NCBI GenBank assembly: GCA_000697355.1
Contig: JNEN01001282.1
Span: 62,001-126,000, forward strand
From: Syncephalastrum monosporum B8922
Lineage: Eukaryota; Mucoromycota; Mucoromycetes; Mucorales; Syncephalastraceae
Reading direction: 5' to 3'
Length of the DNA stretch: 64,000 nt
The notes under the pieces were generated by a model. The model ran no database searches. It was not told the DNA's origin and worked only from the letters and a program-made list of their open reading frames with translations. This document shows, in pieces, positions 1 through 12,188 of the stretch. The first letter of the stretch is position 1, and every line of letters begins with the position of its first letter. Both the position numbers and the translations under genes were made by a program.

Positions 1-451
1 GCAGGCGATCGACCATCCTAACGATGATGAACTCGTGGCGGCGAATATCAGCCCAGAGTCAGAGCAACCAGAGCAAGAGATTGACAAGACACATTTTCGG
101 GCGCTTGATCAGCTATGTCAGCAGGTTGTGATGGGCGGGTATCCTTTTCAACAGCCCGACCTCTCCGTTATGGAAGAAAAAACAGAGAACGAAGGTAGCT
201 TGGAAAAAGCAGGCTACGATCGTTTTACTGATATCGATTAGGGTCGACGTTGACGGGCGACCAGTACCAGGTCGCACAGGCCTTTCGCGATGTCTTGAGC
301 GAGCTGTTTACTTCCGAACCAACCAACTATGACATGCTCCCGAGCGCCATCGCCGTCAAGGGCCCCCTCAACGTCCAGCAGTATTATGATCTCTCAGGTA
401 CATATTGGTAGCAGACTGGGGCCTCATTCCACTCACACCTTCGTCTCTCTT

Positions 452-511
<60 letters not shown>

Positions 512-2173
512 CAGAAACCAATCAAACCCAGAGCAAATATGGCAAATATCAGGTGAAGAAGCGCAGACCGGCCGAACCTAATCTCGACACGGTGGCGCCG
601 CCCGACATTGTTGTGAGCAGGCATGATGCATTTCTTGAAGGGGCGCCGAGCCTGCTCTCATTCTGGGATAAGCTTCGACTCGAGCCGTACTCGAATCAGA
701 AGAACGTCAGTTATTTTTGTGTCCTGCCACAAAACGACGCGCTCGAAGCGGCTTGCCTGCAGTTCTTTCGCAGCTTGAGCAGCGTTTACGAAGCGTGTCA
801 TCTCGGTGTACATTTTCCAGGCTCGGTTGAGCCTTATCGACGGGGCATGGTTCCCGCACCGTTACTACGTAAGTTGAAAGCTAAGAGCATTTTTTTGTCG
901 CAGGAGCTGATGTTTGCGGATTCATAGCCGAGGAACCAGGCGAATCATGGCCTGACCGGCAGACACGAAGCTACGTTCATGCGTGCGAGCGGCTCGGCTC
1001 GGCGCTGGCCGCCAGCAGTTTTTCCCCAAAAGTCCATCTCACGGTCTACTTGGTAAACCCGTCCAAGACGGCTGCATCGCACCTTGCTATGAGCAGGTGC
1101 TATGAGCAGCTGCGGGCGTATTGCCCGAAGGTCGTCTGGCAGCTTGTTCCGCTCGAGCACATTCTGCGCGACGTCGGCTGGCAAGGCCATACCCAGCCGC
1201 AATTCAAGAACATTGCCTTTTCTGTCTATGCAAAATGCCACACAATCATCCACCACAAGGCATTGTATACGCCGCCCTTTGTCCTGGCCAGGCCGACGCC
1301 GACCGAATTGCCTTTCACGCTCCAAAAACCGCCGGATGAGCAAATGACCTTGCACCTCGCCTACCGCGTCACGCCCCATTGGGTCGTCGCCGTCTGGACC
1401 GACCACCGCGGAGAGCTGCTCGAGTTTGCAGTGCGCGCGCGGAACCACATGCCCCTCGAGGCCGCCATCCAAGACCTGTGGGACCATACCCAAACATTGA
1501 TGCACGCTGGTGTTCAGTGGACTTGTGTGATTACCAAGATCGGCTTGCTGTTTGAACGCGAGCTGCGAGGTACGTTAAATCGGCCTGTAATAGCATGATC
1601 CATTAAAGAAAAAAAAATCGCGCGTAGCATGGAAAGTCCACTTGGTCGGTGACCAGCTTCGCGTCACGATCGTCAGCGCTGAGCTCGACTCGTGGCTGCG
1701 TCTCCACATCGAGGAGCAGCCTCAATCGGCGTCCATTCACGATTTTAGCCACACGTCTACCGCGGAGATCTTTCAGGCTTCTCCTACCACCACCAACACC
1801 AACACCACCAACACCACCAGCACCGCCGATGACGGCGAAGCGCAGACTTTACTGCTGAACCACCGCGTAGCTTATAGTCATCGGTTCCAATGGATGCTGC
1901 CCCTCGCCAGTGGGTACCTCGTCCAGTCCGAGCATTCTCCTTCCATCGTTGAAGTAAGTGGGATAGGATGGCACGGGTAGGGTTGCTCACCTTTCTTGTG
2001 TATAGTACCACCTTGTTCATAACCAAACGAGCCAATCTGCATACCACGCGTTGCGTGATATCATCAAACAACACCACGCTTTATCCTTTGTCAGCCCAAT
2101 CCCGTCGCATAGTATCTTGCCCATTCATATCCTCCTCTCGCAGCGCCTAGAACGCATCCTGTCACTCCTCTAA
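1..2173 (+). CDS. MED13: Mediator complex subunit 13 (C-terminal part)
   Basis: This is the kinase-module subunit of Mediator, which links the CDK8/cyclin C module to core Mediator in the nucleus. The gene runs in from beyond the left edge. Exons are 1-194, 242-397, 515-868, 928-1569, 1628-1953 and 2006-2173, giving 612 residues to the stop. Family landmarks are KGPLNVQQYYDL, followed by LSFWDKLRLEPYSNQKNVSY and the FFRSLSSVYEACHLG stretch, which match the conserved PIWI-like C-terminal domain of MED13/SRB9. The end, LPIHILLSQRLERILSLL, matches the family C-terminus. An apparent frame break near 241 is resolved by a 47-nt intron (195-241) with a TACTGAT branch point. Intron 2 is mostly a CT microsatellite. 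There is a Thr/Asn-rich tract near 1790-1830. I am sure of the family; the start and N-terminal half lie outside the window. Confidence 0.93.
443..509 (+). repeat. CT dinucleotide microsatellite inside a MED13 intron
   Basis: A nearly pure CT run with a few CTTT interruptions fills most of the intron at 398-514 and serves as an unusually long polypyrimidine tract ending in CCACAG. Its reverse strand gives a spurious Arg-Glu repeat ORF. Confidence 0.95.
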
Positions 2174-2551
2174 TACCACTGCGTCCTTTCTCCTTAAGAA
2201 ACTATTTGCATTTTATGTCTCGCGCTTGATTTCGGTTTCGATGGCTTGCCTGCATTGACAAGAGATGTCAAATTTTAAAGCGAGCGTGTCGTATTGACCA
2301 TTGATAAAAAAAAAAAAGAAAAGTAAAGGTGTAGGGCCACATAAGCTGCTCCTGAAGAGTTCGATTAGATCGATATCGACATCCCAGTAGTATTATGAGG
2401 GGCGCACAGGGTGATTTGCGCAGGGCGAAATCAACGCGCGATAAAATCCGGCTGATCTAGGAGAATAAGCAACGTGGGTTTTTCTTTTGGAGAGTGTTTA
2501 TTGTTTGATGGCAATACACCGAGAAGACAAAAAGACAACTCGAGAATTGGT
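2174..2551. other. Intergenic, convergent 3' ends of MED13 and RPP1
   Basis: The stretch holds the 3' flanks of two convergent genes, with an A-rich run near 2307-2320. I see no gene in it. Confidence 0.7.
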
Positions 2552-3102
2552 TTAGTCGAAGAGACCTGTCATAGAAAAAGTCAGGATTAGTGAGTTGAGC
2601 GTGATTTTAGATGCGCCTCATATCAGGACATACCGAAGCCCATGTCCTCGTCAGACTCCTCAGCCTCCTCTTCCTTCTTCTCCTCGGCAGCGGGGGCAGC
2701 GGCACCACCAGCAGCGGCACCAGCAGCACCAGCAGCACCAGCGGGGGCAGCGCCAGGCTGGCCAATGTTGCTCAGGAGCGACTTCAAGTCCTGACCCTCA
2801 AGAGCCTTGGCAAAGATGTTGGCCCAGGCGGCATCGACGGAGACACCAGCGGCCTTGGTCAAAGCCTGGAGCTTGTCGGCCTATCGTGGGGGAGAGAGAC
2901 ACGCATGTCAGTACACATTATATACACTCTGTAGCAGAATTGGGCGATGGGAGGGAATGGGAATTCAGGATGCTTGAATGCATGGCCACTGAAACCCATG
3001 GTGACTAGGGGCTTTTTGATATGGACAACGTACGGTGATCTCAACCTCACCATCCTGAAGGATGAGGGCAGCGTAGACAACAGCGAGTTCGGCGGTGGAC
3101 AT
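2552..3102 (-). CDS. RPLP1: 60S acidic ribosomal protein P1
   Basis: This is a component of the ribosomal stalk, which recruits translational GTPases. Exons (reverse strand) are 3034-3102, 2634-2880 and a 14-nt last exon at 2552-2565, giving 109 residues. The N-terminus [20 protein letters not shown] is the P1 helical dimerisation domain. It is followed by the [21 protein letters not shown] segment, an Ala/Gly-rich hinge (about residues 60-90), an acidic [14 protein letters not shown] stretch, and the universal GFGLFD C-terminus that binds elongation factors. The last five residues only appear once the 68-nt final intron is removed; unspliced, the frame stops after GFGMS. P1 rather than P2 is favoured by the MSTAELA start. 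Family and structure are secure. Confidence 0.96.
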
Positions 3103-3122
3103 GGATGGATGGATGGATGGAC
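3103..3122. repeat. GGAT tetranucleotide run just upstream of RPP1
   Basis: About five GGAT units abut the P1 start codon on its upstream side, so they lie in its 5' UTR or core promoter. Confidence 0.85.
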
Positions 3123-3545
3123 GGTGCCAGAAAGAGAGGGAGCTCTTCTTTGCAAGGTGTCCCCGAAATTGTGCGCGCACAGGCGGGGTCTAAACATCTT
3201 TCTATGTTTCTGATATAAAATAGGGCCTTGCTCATAAATACTCACGTATTCTATTTCACATTACTTCTTCTCCTGGTGAAAAAGATAGCTATCTCCACTG
3301 AAATAATGCGAATTTACTGCTTATTACTTTGGTATCAAGGAAAAAGCATTCATTGCGAATGATTAATTCGTGATATATACCATATCTTGCTGCGGTATAG
3401 CAAGCCTGAGTTTTCGCTGTTTATATTATCTCTATGCGGACAACGCACAGATCTGCTTTGCATACTGTCATTATATGCTTCTAGTATATAGACAGTCAAA
3501 AAGATGTGGAGAAATGGATGGATGTCGGTTTATTATTGCATGCGA
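3123..3545. promoter_or_regulatory. RPP1 upstream region and lactonase 3' flank
   Basis: About 420 bp separate the P1 start from the lactonase stop. The region must carry the P1 promoter and the lactonase terminator. I recognise no further gene. Confidence 0.5.
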
Positions 3546-4660
3546 TTAGGCGCGGCCCCATTGGACACAGGTAGGCTGAGGGTGCTCTATAGTCTGCAGC
3601 TTCTCAATACGACCGTTGGGCAGGATCTTGAAAACGACAAGGTTGTTGGAGTTCTACATGGCATTGAGTGATAAGTTACTTGTCACAAAAGATTCGTATT
3701 ACTTACCATGTTGGCAACGATCATGTAGTCGCCATGGATAGAAAAGTGACGGGGGTGGTTACCACCACACGAGTCGTGGCCTACCAAGGACAGCAATCCA
3801 TCGGCACCAATACGGAAGGTGGTGATGCCGTCATAGCCACGAAGAGAGACGTACAGGAAGTCGCGATGAATCACGATCTCACCACCGGTATCCTCACCCG
3901 TAAAGTCGGCGGGAAGGGCGTCGAGGGTCTGCTTGAGCTCCTTGAGGTCTTTGGAGAGGACAAAGACCTTGTTGGTTAGTTCAGAGAGGACATAAATGTG
4001 GTCCGAGGTGGCGGCGAGGTGGCGAGGACCGGTGCCGTTCTCGAAGGTGTAGCTGTGCACAATCTCACGCGAGCGAGTGTCGCGCAAGTAGATGGTGTCC
4101 GATCCAAGGTCGCACGTGCCGACGAGCTTGTCATGGTCGACGAGGAGAACCGAGTGCGCGTGCGGTGCTTCTTGACGGTCAGGTACGCCCATCGACGCGT
4201 TCTTGGGGGCCTTGTAAACTTGGGTCGTGTTCGCCTTGAGGTCGAGCGCACCGACCGAGCCGTCGTTGTAGTTGGCGACCCACAGGGTGCGGTGGTCCCG
4301 CTGGAGTGCGAGCTGCACGGGACCAGAGCCACCCGAGGATGTCTTGCCGACGACGGTCCAATCCTCGCCTTGCTTCTCGAGCGTAGTTACGTAGCCGTCG
4401 TCGACCTCATTGGTGGCGTAAATGGTGTCGTGATCGACGAGGATCCAGGAGGGCGAGTCAGACTCGGCCAGAAGGTGGCCACCCGATAAGTTGCCGTTCT
4501 CAAAGGAGTAGCTGTAGATGCCTTTGCCACCCTTGTCGGTATAGCCAGAAACGAAGATTGGGATCATGGGAGATGATGGACGGGACGCGGCGGTATCGAT
4601 CACTGCTGCTGCTGCTGCTGAAATTAGCCCGCCTAGAAGCGCAATAGCAGAGATCTTCAT
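3546..4660 (-). CDS. Secreted lactonase-family seven-bladed beta-propeller
   Basis: The product is a 353-residue protein of the lactonase / 6-phosphogluconolactonase-like propeller family (Pfam PF10282 type). Exons are 3707-4660 and 3546-3653. The N-terminus MKISAIALLGGLISAAAAA is a hydrophobic signal peptide, so export is expected, unlike cytosolic 6-phosphogluconolactonases. Blade-like repeats recur throughout, such as PIFVSGYTDKGGKGIYSYSF, SPSWILVDHDTIYATNEV, GPVQLALQRDHRTLWVANYN and GPRHLAATSDHIYVLSEL. The GNHPRHFSIHGDYMIVANM and NSNNLVVFKILPNG segments are the typical final blades. The substrate is unknown: fungal relatives include muconate cycloisomerase-like and cell-wall-associated proteins. 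Family assignment is good; enzymatic activity is inferred. Confidence 0.85.
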
Positions 4661-7600
4661 GCTGATAGGTTGTTATGACGTAGTGGCAGTAATCAATATA
4701 CAGCTGTATCTACTGTATAAAGAGAATTCTATCTCTTCTTCTTGTCCCCGTTCTCTTTCGGGCTCTTTTATATTTCCCTCGGCTACTGAAAAACGGGAGA
4801 ATACTGTATGCCGTACGTGGGAAATATAACGACTTTGTACGCCTCTTTCTCCCTTGGCTTTGCTGTGCCTGTTTCCAATATCGTACTTCATTCTTTAGTG
4901 TAATCCCTCTATTATATAAGCAAACCACCTCCTATAACGAGGTCTTGCTGTCGTTGCTTCTGTCTTTGTGTATGCCGCCATTGGCCGCTTTGTTGGAATA
5001 TTTGGCATGAAAAAGAATCTCAGGAAATTCGGCGCGGGGAATTATTCATTTTCCTGTCCACGGTGCTAAACTGTGATAAGGACCCTTTGGGAAAATGAAC
5101 ATATTCGTCCCTGTTTCGCTTACTTAATCATAAAATCTTGACTCTTCTGTACCAAGTTGCTCTTCTTTCCGTGTCTACTAAAAGAAATACCAGCTAAGAA
5201 TAAGCGAGTGCCGGTCTACCGATTTCTCTCTCCTACTCGCAGCTGCTCATAATTTACTCGTGCAGACGCCGCTTGAAAATCTCAGCCGCAATACATTTGA
5301 TATGATGTCAAGCATCACACGAGCTACCCCACAGTGATCTGCGCTGGTCCGCAGAAGCATACACTCCAAGTACCAATATAAAAGCAGTTACTGCTTGGTC
5401 ACTCTCTATAAGTACCACATGGTGATGTTGGGGCCGCAATGGTACCATCTCGCCGTATTTTCTGCCCATGCCAGTAATTGATACCGTAAGGGAGGGTGAT
5501 CATCAGAGCCCAAAGAAATGTCTTCCAAGTGGAGGAGACAACGCGTGGATTTTTTAGAAAAAACTGCCCCTCCAAAACAAAAGAAAAGGTTTTCAGAATG
5601 CCTATCATCTGTCCCGAAGAAAAAAAGACGACTATCTAGGGCTTAACTTGAACCGAGCGCCTTTCGAATCTGAGCAGGAGACGCTTAGGAGACACAGGGG
5701 ATTATTGTTTTCATTATTGCCCTTTGATGCATCATGACAAACACGAAAACGTGAATTGAGCTTCCGCACCAGTTAAGATGACCTGGGATGATGGACTGTC
5801 GTCTGCTTCGGACCAAAAACACGCGTCAGTCGTGCGTTAGTCTAATATGCGTGATCTTTATAGGGCGTCTAACCCGCCGTTGTTCCCGCCATGTTTTAAT
5901 GTTTGCAGACAAAATTTCGGGCAAACAATAGATTTCACACGACTTAATCGTGTGCGTAGACCCAAGATATAATTTCTCTCTTTTGGGATAATTTTCAGCA
6001 ATCATGCATATACTTGGCTGAACCGCCCGATTTACCGATCCTGATGTTTCCACGTCGACTGCCGGACTATAGGAGAACAGTCCATACACGCGCACCCGCA
6101 TACATATCACGAGGGAATCCCAAATGCGGTCTGCTGTTTTGACTGGTCTCATATAATGAGCGCATACCTGAAAACGCGAACTCGCATATTACATACATCG
6201 TACTCAATCTCGGATAATGGGTGTGTGCGGCTCATGGCATAATTAGCTTTTCTCTTCTTTCAAGTCTTGCGGTAGACCTCCTATGGCATGGTCAAAACTG
6301 AAAAAAAAAAAAAAAATAGCCACGCACATACTTTCCTGTCTGCCCTTCCGCAGACATAAGAACCAATGTATCCTGTTTGTGCACGTGAATAACTGTTGTT
6401 CTGTATTCCCTCCTTAATATTTCTTCGTGTTTTTCGAGATCTCGAGCGCAGTAGGTAAAAGGCAACATAAAAGTTTTCAAAGACATTTTCGTCTATTGCT
6501 ATTGCTCCCTGAATACTCCGTGATGTTTGATACGCAGTAAATGTAAATATGCGTCTTCCAAATGAGCAAGGATCGAACAACGTATATATTGCTACTTGTC
6601 TCTGGCATGCTACAAGTGCGACTTGTGTGCTTCATGTACGCGATCCAAGCACGGGGCCGAGACTAGGCCTGTCGTGCCTGAAAACCTTTGCATCACGTTT
6701 GACAGTTGAATTTGACCCTCTTATGTCACAAGCCCAAGACAGAGCTATTGTCCTTCTCTTTTTCTCTTTTTTCATTACCGAAGCGCCACATGAGTAATAT
6801 CCGATGCGCTGCACACGTATGAATTTTAGAATTAATCACTCTTATAAGTCCCATGCTTGTAGAAAACAAACACAAAAACAAAAAAGAAATAATACTTCCT
6901 GCTGAACAGTTTGAATGCCAAGACGGCAAATCAACGTTGCACTTTACACCAGAGCGATCAAGAAGGAATGAAGGAGAAAAGGCCGTCGCGTCTTAAGGCT
7001 CGCCACGTAGTAATTGGCTTGGTCGATGGAAAAGAAAGAAGAAAAAGCCAGGAGGTTTACTGCTCAGGTGCAGCTGCATACATAAGAACGCAAAAAAAAA
7101 AAAGCTTCTATGAGCCATGCAGGACCCCTTTTTTTCCACAAGACGGTCGATTCCATCAAAGACAGAGGAAAATCTCTCATACTAATCAGACACCCTCTCC
7201 TATCTGATTTTCTTCTCTTTGGCAACCTCCATATGAAGTAGAAAATAAAAATATACGTAAAGAAAAAAGTGATATCCCTGACACCCCTGGCGCGTCTTAC
7301 ACGCGCGCTCGTTTTCTCTCGCCCTGAAATCTCGTTATGCTGAAAGGTGTTTGCTTTGGAAGGAACATCTGATTCTATTATTTGTTTAAGGGACGGTATC
7401 AGACCGTGCATTCCCGATGAGGCGTTTCGAATTTAGCACACATGTATATACATGATATGCATCCATGCAAGCTGTGTCTGCATCGCCTGCTGATGACGGC
7501 GTCGCCCACGATACAATATGCATGTACTTATGGGTGGCAAAATCAAATATTGCACCCTGACTGGAAGCCATACTTTTTTGGTCCAACCTAGCAGTGTGAT

Positions 7601-7663
7601 TCGCCCCTTGCTTTAAGTCTGATCTTAGCGTTTGCTTGGTTTACTCTGTATATAGAAACCTTG

Positions 7664-7703
<40 letters not shown>

Positions 7704-7971
7704 TGTATATATATCGAAGCTGCCTTCACGCTCCTATTTCAGTTCTTTCCATTTGGTCAGAACTGAAAAGAAGAAAAAGCAGAGTACATATATAAGCTCG
7801 AGAGGGAAATTTCTAACATCAATCCTTCGAGCATTTCACCCTGGAAGCCCCTTTCTTCTCCCTTTTTCTACGTTTCCTTCTCTTCCTTCTATTTTTTTTC
7901 TCTCTTTCTTTTCAAGTTCGAAACGCTGGCGACGAGGCTTTTGGCGCATTTTCACATCAAAACCCTTTGAG
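4661..7971. other. 3.3-kb gene-poor AT-rich region between divergent genes
   Basis: This region separates the lactonase and the sulfate permease, which are transcribed away from each other, so both promoters lie here. It contains an A run (6301-6316), a 34-base T run (7667-7700), CT-rich DNA before the permease start, and only short unconserved ORFs. I recognise no protein family, tRNA or rRNA in it. Confidence 0.55.
7667..7700 (+). repeat. Poly(T) tract upstream of the sulfate permease
   Basis: An uninterrupted run of 34 T residues lies about 270 bp upstream of the permease start codon. It could be a nucleosome-excluding promoter element or the reversed tail of an old retro-insertion. Confidence 0.9.
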
Positions 7972-10624
7972 ATGCGAACGAACCCCATTTTCGTCGACTA
8001 CACGTCAATGACGCTTCTACAGCGCATAAAGTACCACGGCAAAAACGTGCCACGATACATGCGTGGTTACATTGCCAGTATGTTTCCCATATTTCATTGG
8101 ATTCACAGATACAACTTGTCGGCAAGTAGAAGCGAGCATGGATAATTCTGCTTCACATGGACTCACTCATACGATCCTTGTAGTGGCTACTCCAAGATAT
8201 CATTGCAGGCATCACGGTAGGCGTCATTATTGTACCACAAAGCATGGCGTACGCGAAACTGGCGAATCTCGATCCGCAATACGGTCTCTAGTAAGCACAG
8301 ATACCTTGTATACCTATACTGGCGCATGACTGAGTCGACATAACTAGCACGTCTTTTGTCGGTGTCTCGATCTACTGTTTCTTCGGAACCTCCAAGGATA
8401 TCAGCATTGGACCGATCTGTAAGTAGCACCAGCAGTAGTACGGCAGATTGAAATGTATGGACTCATTGGCATGATTCTCCAGCGACGGTTTCGCTCCTGG
8501 TGGGACAGGCCGTCAACACGGTGATCAACTCGAACCCCAACATCACCGGGCCCGAAGTAGGCGTGACACTGGCCCTATTTGCCGGGATCATTACCATTTG
8601 CATCGGCCTGATTCGGCTAGGTATCCTCGTGGACTTCATTCCAGGTAAAAAGTCAAAGAAAAAAAGAACTTCCAGGCACGAGAGATGCAGTTCATGTACT
8701 CAACTCCACCCGTCTATTTCTCTTATCGGTCATATTCAAAATCAGGCCCTGCAATTGCGGGTTACATGACAGGCTCGGCTATCACAATCACTTTGAGTCA
8801 GCTGCCTGCGTTGGCTGGTACGGGCGATATCGTCGACACGCATGGTGCGCCATACCTCACCTTGGGCCACTTCTTACAAAATCTGCCCTCCATCAAAGTG
8901 GACTTGGCGTTCGGCTTGGTCGGTCTGGTGATTCTCTACGCCATCAAAATGGTCTGTGCCCGCTTGTCGGCACGTACGCAAGGTGGAAGCAAGTGGGCCA
9001 AAGGCATCTTCTATTTTGGCATCATGCGCAGCGGTCTTTTGGTGATTTTTGGCACGTTCCTTTCATTTTTGATTCATATCGGTCGTACGACAAGTCCCAT
9101 ACATATCATCAAGGACGTCCCAGCTGGTTTTGACGCCATGGGCATTCCCGGTCTCAACCTTGAGATACTTGCTAGTCTATCCGGGACTCTTCCCTCCATT
9201 GTCCTCATCCTCATTCTCGAACACGTCTCCGTCGCAAAGTCTTTTGGCAGAATATACAACTATACCATCAGTCCCGACCAAGAAATCCTTGCCATCGGTC
9301 TAAGCAACATAATCGGCTCCTTCTTTGGGTAGGTTTATACGTACTTGCATGCATGATATACTCATCGACGTTGAACAGCGCATTTCCTGCCACAGGCGCG
9401 TTCAGTCGAACGGCCATCATGGCACGCTCGGGTGTCAAGACTCCAATTGCGGGCGTATTCAGCGGCGCGGTGGTTGTCTTGGCCTTGTACGCGCTGACTC
9501 CGGCGTTTTATTACATCCCTGATGCTATTCTTTCGGCTGTTGTCATCCATGCCGTGTCCGACCTGGTCTCGGGCCCGAAGTACATCAAAGAGGTCTGGAC
9601 GGCGAGCCCCTTTGAATTTCTTGTCTGGTTGAGCGCTGTCCTCGTGACATTTTTCGTTGACGTCGAAACAGGCATCTACGTTGCCGTCGGTCTCTCGCTC
9701 GCTCATATCCTCCTCCGACTTGCGCGGCCTGACGTTCAGTCCCTCGGTCGCCTGGATCCGATGAGCAAGCAGAACGATAGCTATACCGACGTCTACGTCG
9801 ACGAACGTGATCCAAACTTTGTGACCCGTCTGCAGCCGCTGCCGCGCGGCGTCGTGCTTGTCCGTCCTTGTGATTCGATCCTGTATCCCAACGCAGGCCA
9901 CATGGCCGAAGCAATCCTAAACGCCGTTCGTGCGCACACCCGCCAGGGTGGCGCGACTCTCAGCGACAAGAAGAAGGTGGCTGACCGAGACAGACCGTGG
10001 AACGAGGAGCCACCCACAACAGACTTTGATCCACGACGGCCGCAGCTGCCGCGCCTGCGTGCGCTCATTCTCGACATGCGATCGGTGCGCCGCCTCGACT
10101 CGACTGCACTACAAATGCTCGTAAACCTCCGGGAGACCCTGAACAAGTATGCGGCCGACGAAGTCGAATGGCGCTTCGCGTGCCTTTACCCGAACGTACG
10201 GAATAACCTGCTCCATTTTGGCTTTGGTAGCCTGCCGCGTCATCCCCTCCACGCGAGCGACCTATCTGACTCGCGCGTGTCGTCGCCCTCGTTGTCTCCA
10301 CCTAGCCGCCCACGCGTGGTAGAAAAAAAGTCGTCGACGAGCCTTAAAACGTGCAAACCCGCGCCTTCATCGGGCGCACTCTCAGGCGATCTTGAAATTG
10401 GTCAGGCACCGGCGCTGTCACCCCAGGCGAGCCATCCGTCATCCTTGGCCGGCGATGCTTCATACCAGTCTTATCCTTACGCAGTTGAGGCTGATTATCT
10501 CGCGGTTCATCCGCTGGTGCCGCGGGATAAGCATCCTGCTTTCCATTGGGACATAGATGATGCGGTCAGGAGCACCCGGTTGTCGCTCGAGCTTGGAATG
10601 CAGGGTGATGAGCCTCGTGTATGA
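7972..10624 (+). CDS. SulP-family sulfate permease (SUL1/SUL2-like)
   Basis: This is a plasma-membrane proton/sulfate symporter of the SLC26/SulP family, 772 residues. Exons are 7972-8121, 8184-8290, 8348-8418, 8483-8644, 8746-9328 and 9379-10624. After a short N-terminus come the SulP signatures DIIAGITVGVIIVPQSMAYA, KLANLDPQYGLYTSFVGV, GTSKDISIGPISTVSLLVGQ and PGPAIAGYMTGSAITI, then GAFPATGAFSRTAI and further membrane helices to about residue 560. The C-terminus has a STAS domain (VVLVRPCDSILYPNA, then LILDMRSVRRLDSTALQML), and a Ser/Pro-rich tail. Intron 1 (8122-8183) has a GC donor (TCG|GCAAGT); no GT donor there keeps the frame. The start was chosen because upstream codons are low-complexity. 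Sulfate specificity is inferred from the family. Confidence 0.93.
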
Positions 10625-12188
10625 GCTTAGAGGACCTATTGTCGATATACACACACCCATCTGTAAATAATACAGCTATATAACAATAAAAAAATGTCAA
10701 TGTAAAGCTACTGTAGGCTGTGTCTTTTAACTCGCTTTCGTATGAGCCTTAATCATCATGGCTAGTGACAGAAACAATCCCGCACGACCGTGATAAATTT
10801 GCACGCTGTATAGGTCCATGCAGGCGTTTATTCAATAGAGTATACATATATTCTGTATTGCACTGTACGTGCATACTGCATGCATTTCAGAATGGGTTTA
10901 TGTTACTGTATATTATTTGGCAAACTAGCCAGCCCATGGACTCCGTTCCGAAATTAGTTCTCGTGGACTACACTTCACTTACCTAGGCGGCCGAGGCCGG
11001 GGTTGTTAATGCACACCCATGGCGCGCTGGAGTCACAATGACACATAACTCAGTTGCAAAAGTCTTGCCCGTAGCCGCTTAGCAGATGTTTGGCGCCGTG
11101 GTGATGTCATTGAGGGAGTTTCAACGGTGGCACCAGACACCAACAGCCTAAACTAGTGGGGCGCAGACGGAGAAGACAGGAGCAAAGAGAGCAAGCCAAT
11201 ATACATTGATAGAAGGTTAATGATGTTAAAGATCAATATACTCTTTATGCGACAACTAATCACCATGGACACCGGTGCAGATGGGGCGGAAGACTAGGTG
11301 GCAGAGGGCTTGGGACTAATGCAGGCTATGTTGCGCTCATCAGACCATACTTATAACCATATTTTTTTGTATGTACTGACCAGAAAAAAAGGTTGACCAG
11401 AGTAAAGAAAAGAATGGAAAAAGTACACATATGTGAGAACTTAGTCGTCTTTCATGGAATAAACTGGCATCGATGGACCTCCATGTGATTACATGAACCG
11501 CGTCTGCCAACGGGCAAAAGAACGCAGGAAGGAAAAGACCCTGACGGGATTCATGTCAGGTGTTTTGCGCGTTTAAAAATGATCATTGACTTACTTTGCC
11601 ACGCGGTCCACGTTTGCCGCGCGGAAAAATAGTCCTTATGAAAAGGGTATCGCTGTCATATGCGTTCTGCAGAAGTGGTATCAGTTATCAAGGATGTGAT
11701 CTGCCTCTCTATATCTCGTTAAATGGCACTCGCGAAATCAGGAGAAAGAACTTATACAATCTCGCTCAGGTCAGTCAAAAGCAAACTGCTAGTATGCAAG
11801 ATGCTGTTTGCGTATCAGGAACAGAGACGGTGTTGTATCTGACCTGATAGTAGGACGACGGAAACTTTGCTTGGATGAACAATTGCGTTGCGTGTGGAAT
11901 TTGAAGTTAGCTACAGGACAATATTATTTATTAGACAAATGCCAGTGGATGCAAGGACAAGAAGGAAAATTATGCATAAAGATGGAAATCAAAAAGGGAA
12001 GGCAGGAGGAGGATACGGATGTATGGAAGACTTTTTCTTTCTAGTCGGGATATGTGCGAGTGGGATCCTTGGTTTCTTTTCGGTTTCGTGTACAGTTCGA
12101 AGTTGGAGGTGTTGTTTGTCGGTCGTGCGAAGCTTGTGAGGATGACAGGAGAAAATCATGTGGCATGCGCGGTTGTATGTATAGATGC
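10625..12188. other. 1.6-kb gene-poor gap containing a diverged repeat copy
   Basis: The gap lies between the 3' ends of the permease and RAD51. Apart from the repeat copy at about 10940-11200 I see only short, unconserved ORFs and AT-rich sequence. Confidence 0.6.
10940..11200 (-). repeat. Dispersed repeat, diverged copy C
   Basis: Read on the reverse strand, this stretch aligns along its length with the repeat at 14908-15212. Shared blocks include GTCCACGAGAAC, TTTCGGAACG, a GCGGCC-containing block and a GGCGCCAAAC/GGCGCAAAG-type block, with many substitutions between them. It is clearly older or more mutated than the other two copies. No coding capacity is visible. Confidence 0.65.

Noticed and set aside
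195..260. Apparent frameshift in MED13 near 241
   Set aside because: A 47-nt GT-AG intron (195-241) with a TACTGAT branch point restores the frame exactly, so no mutation or assembly error is needed.
2595..3008. Plus-strand ORFs over the P1 gene rich in Gln, Arg and Ser
   Set aside because: They are reverse-strand shadows of the Ala/Gly-rich hinge of ribosomal P1.
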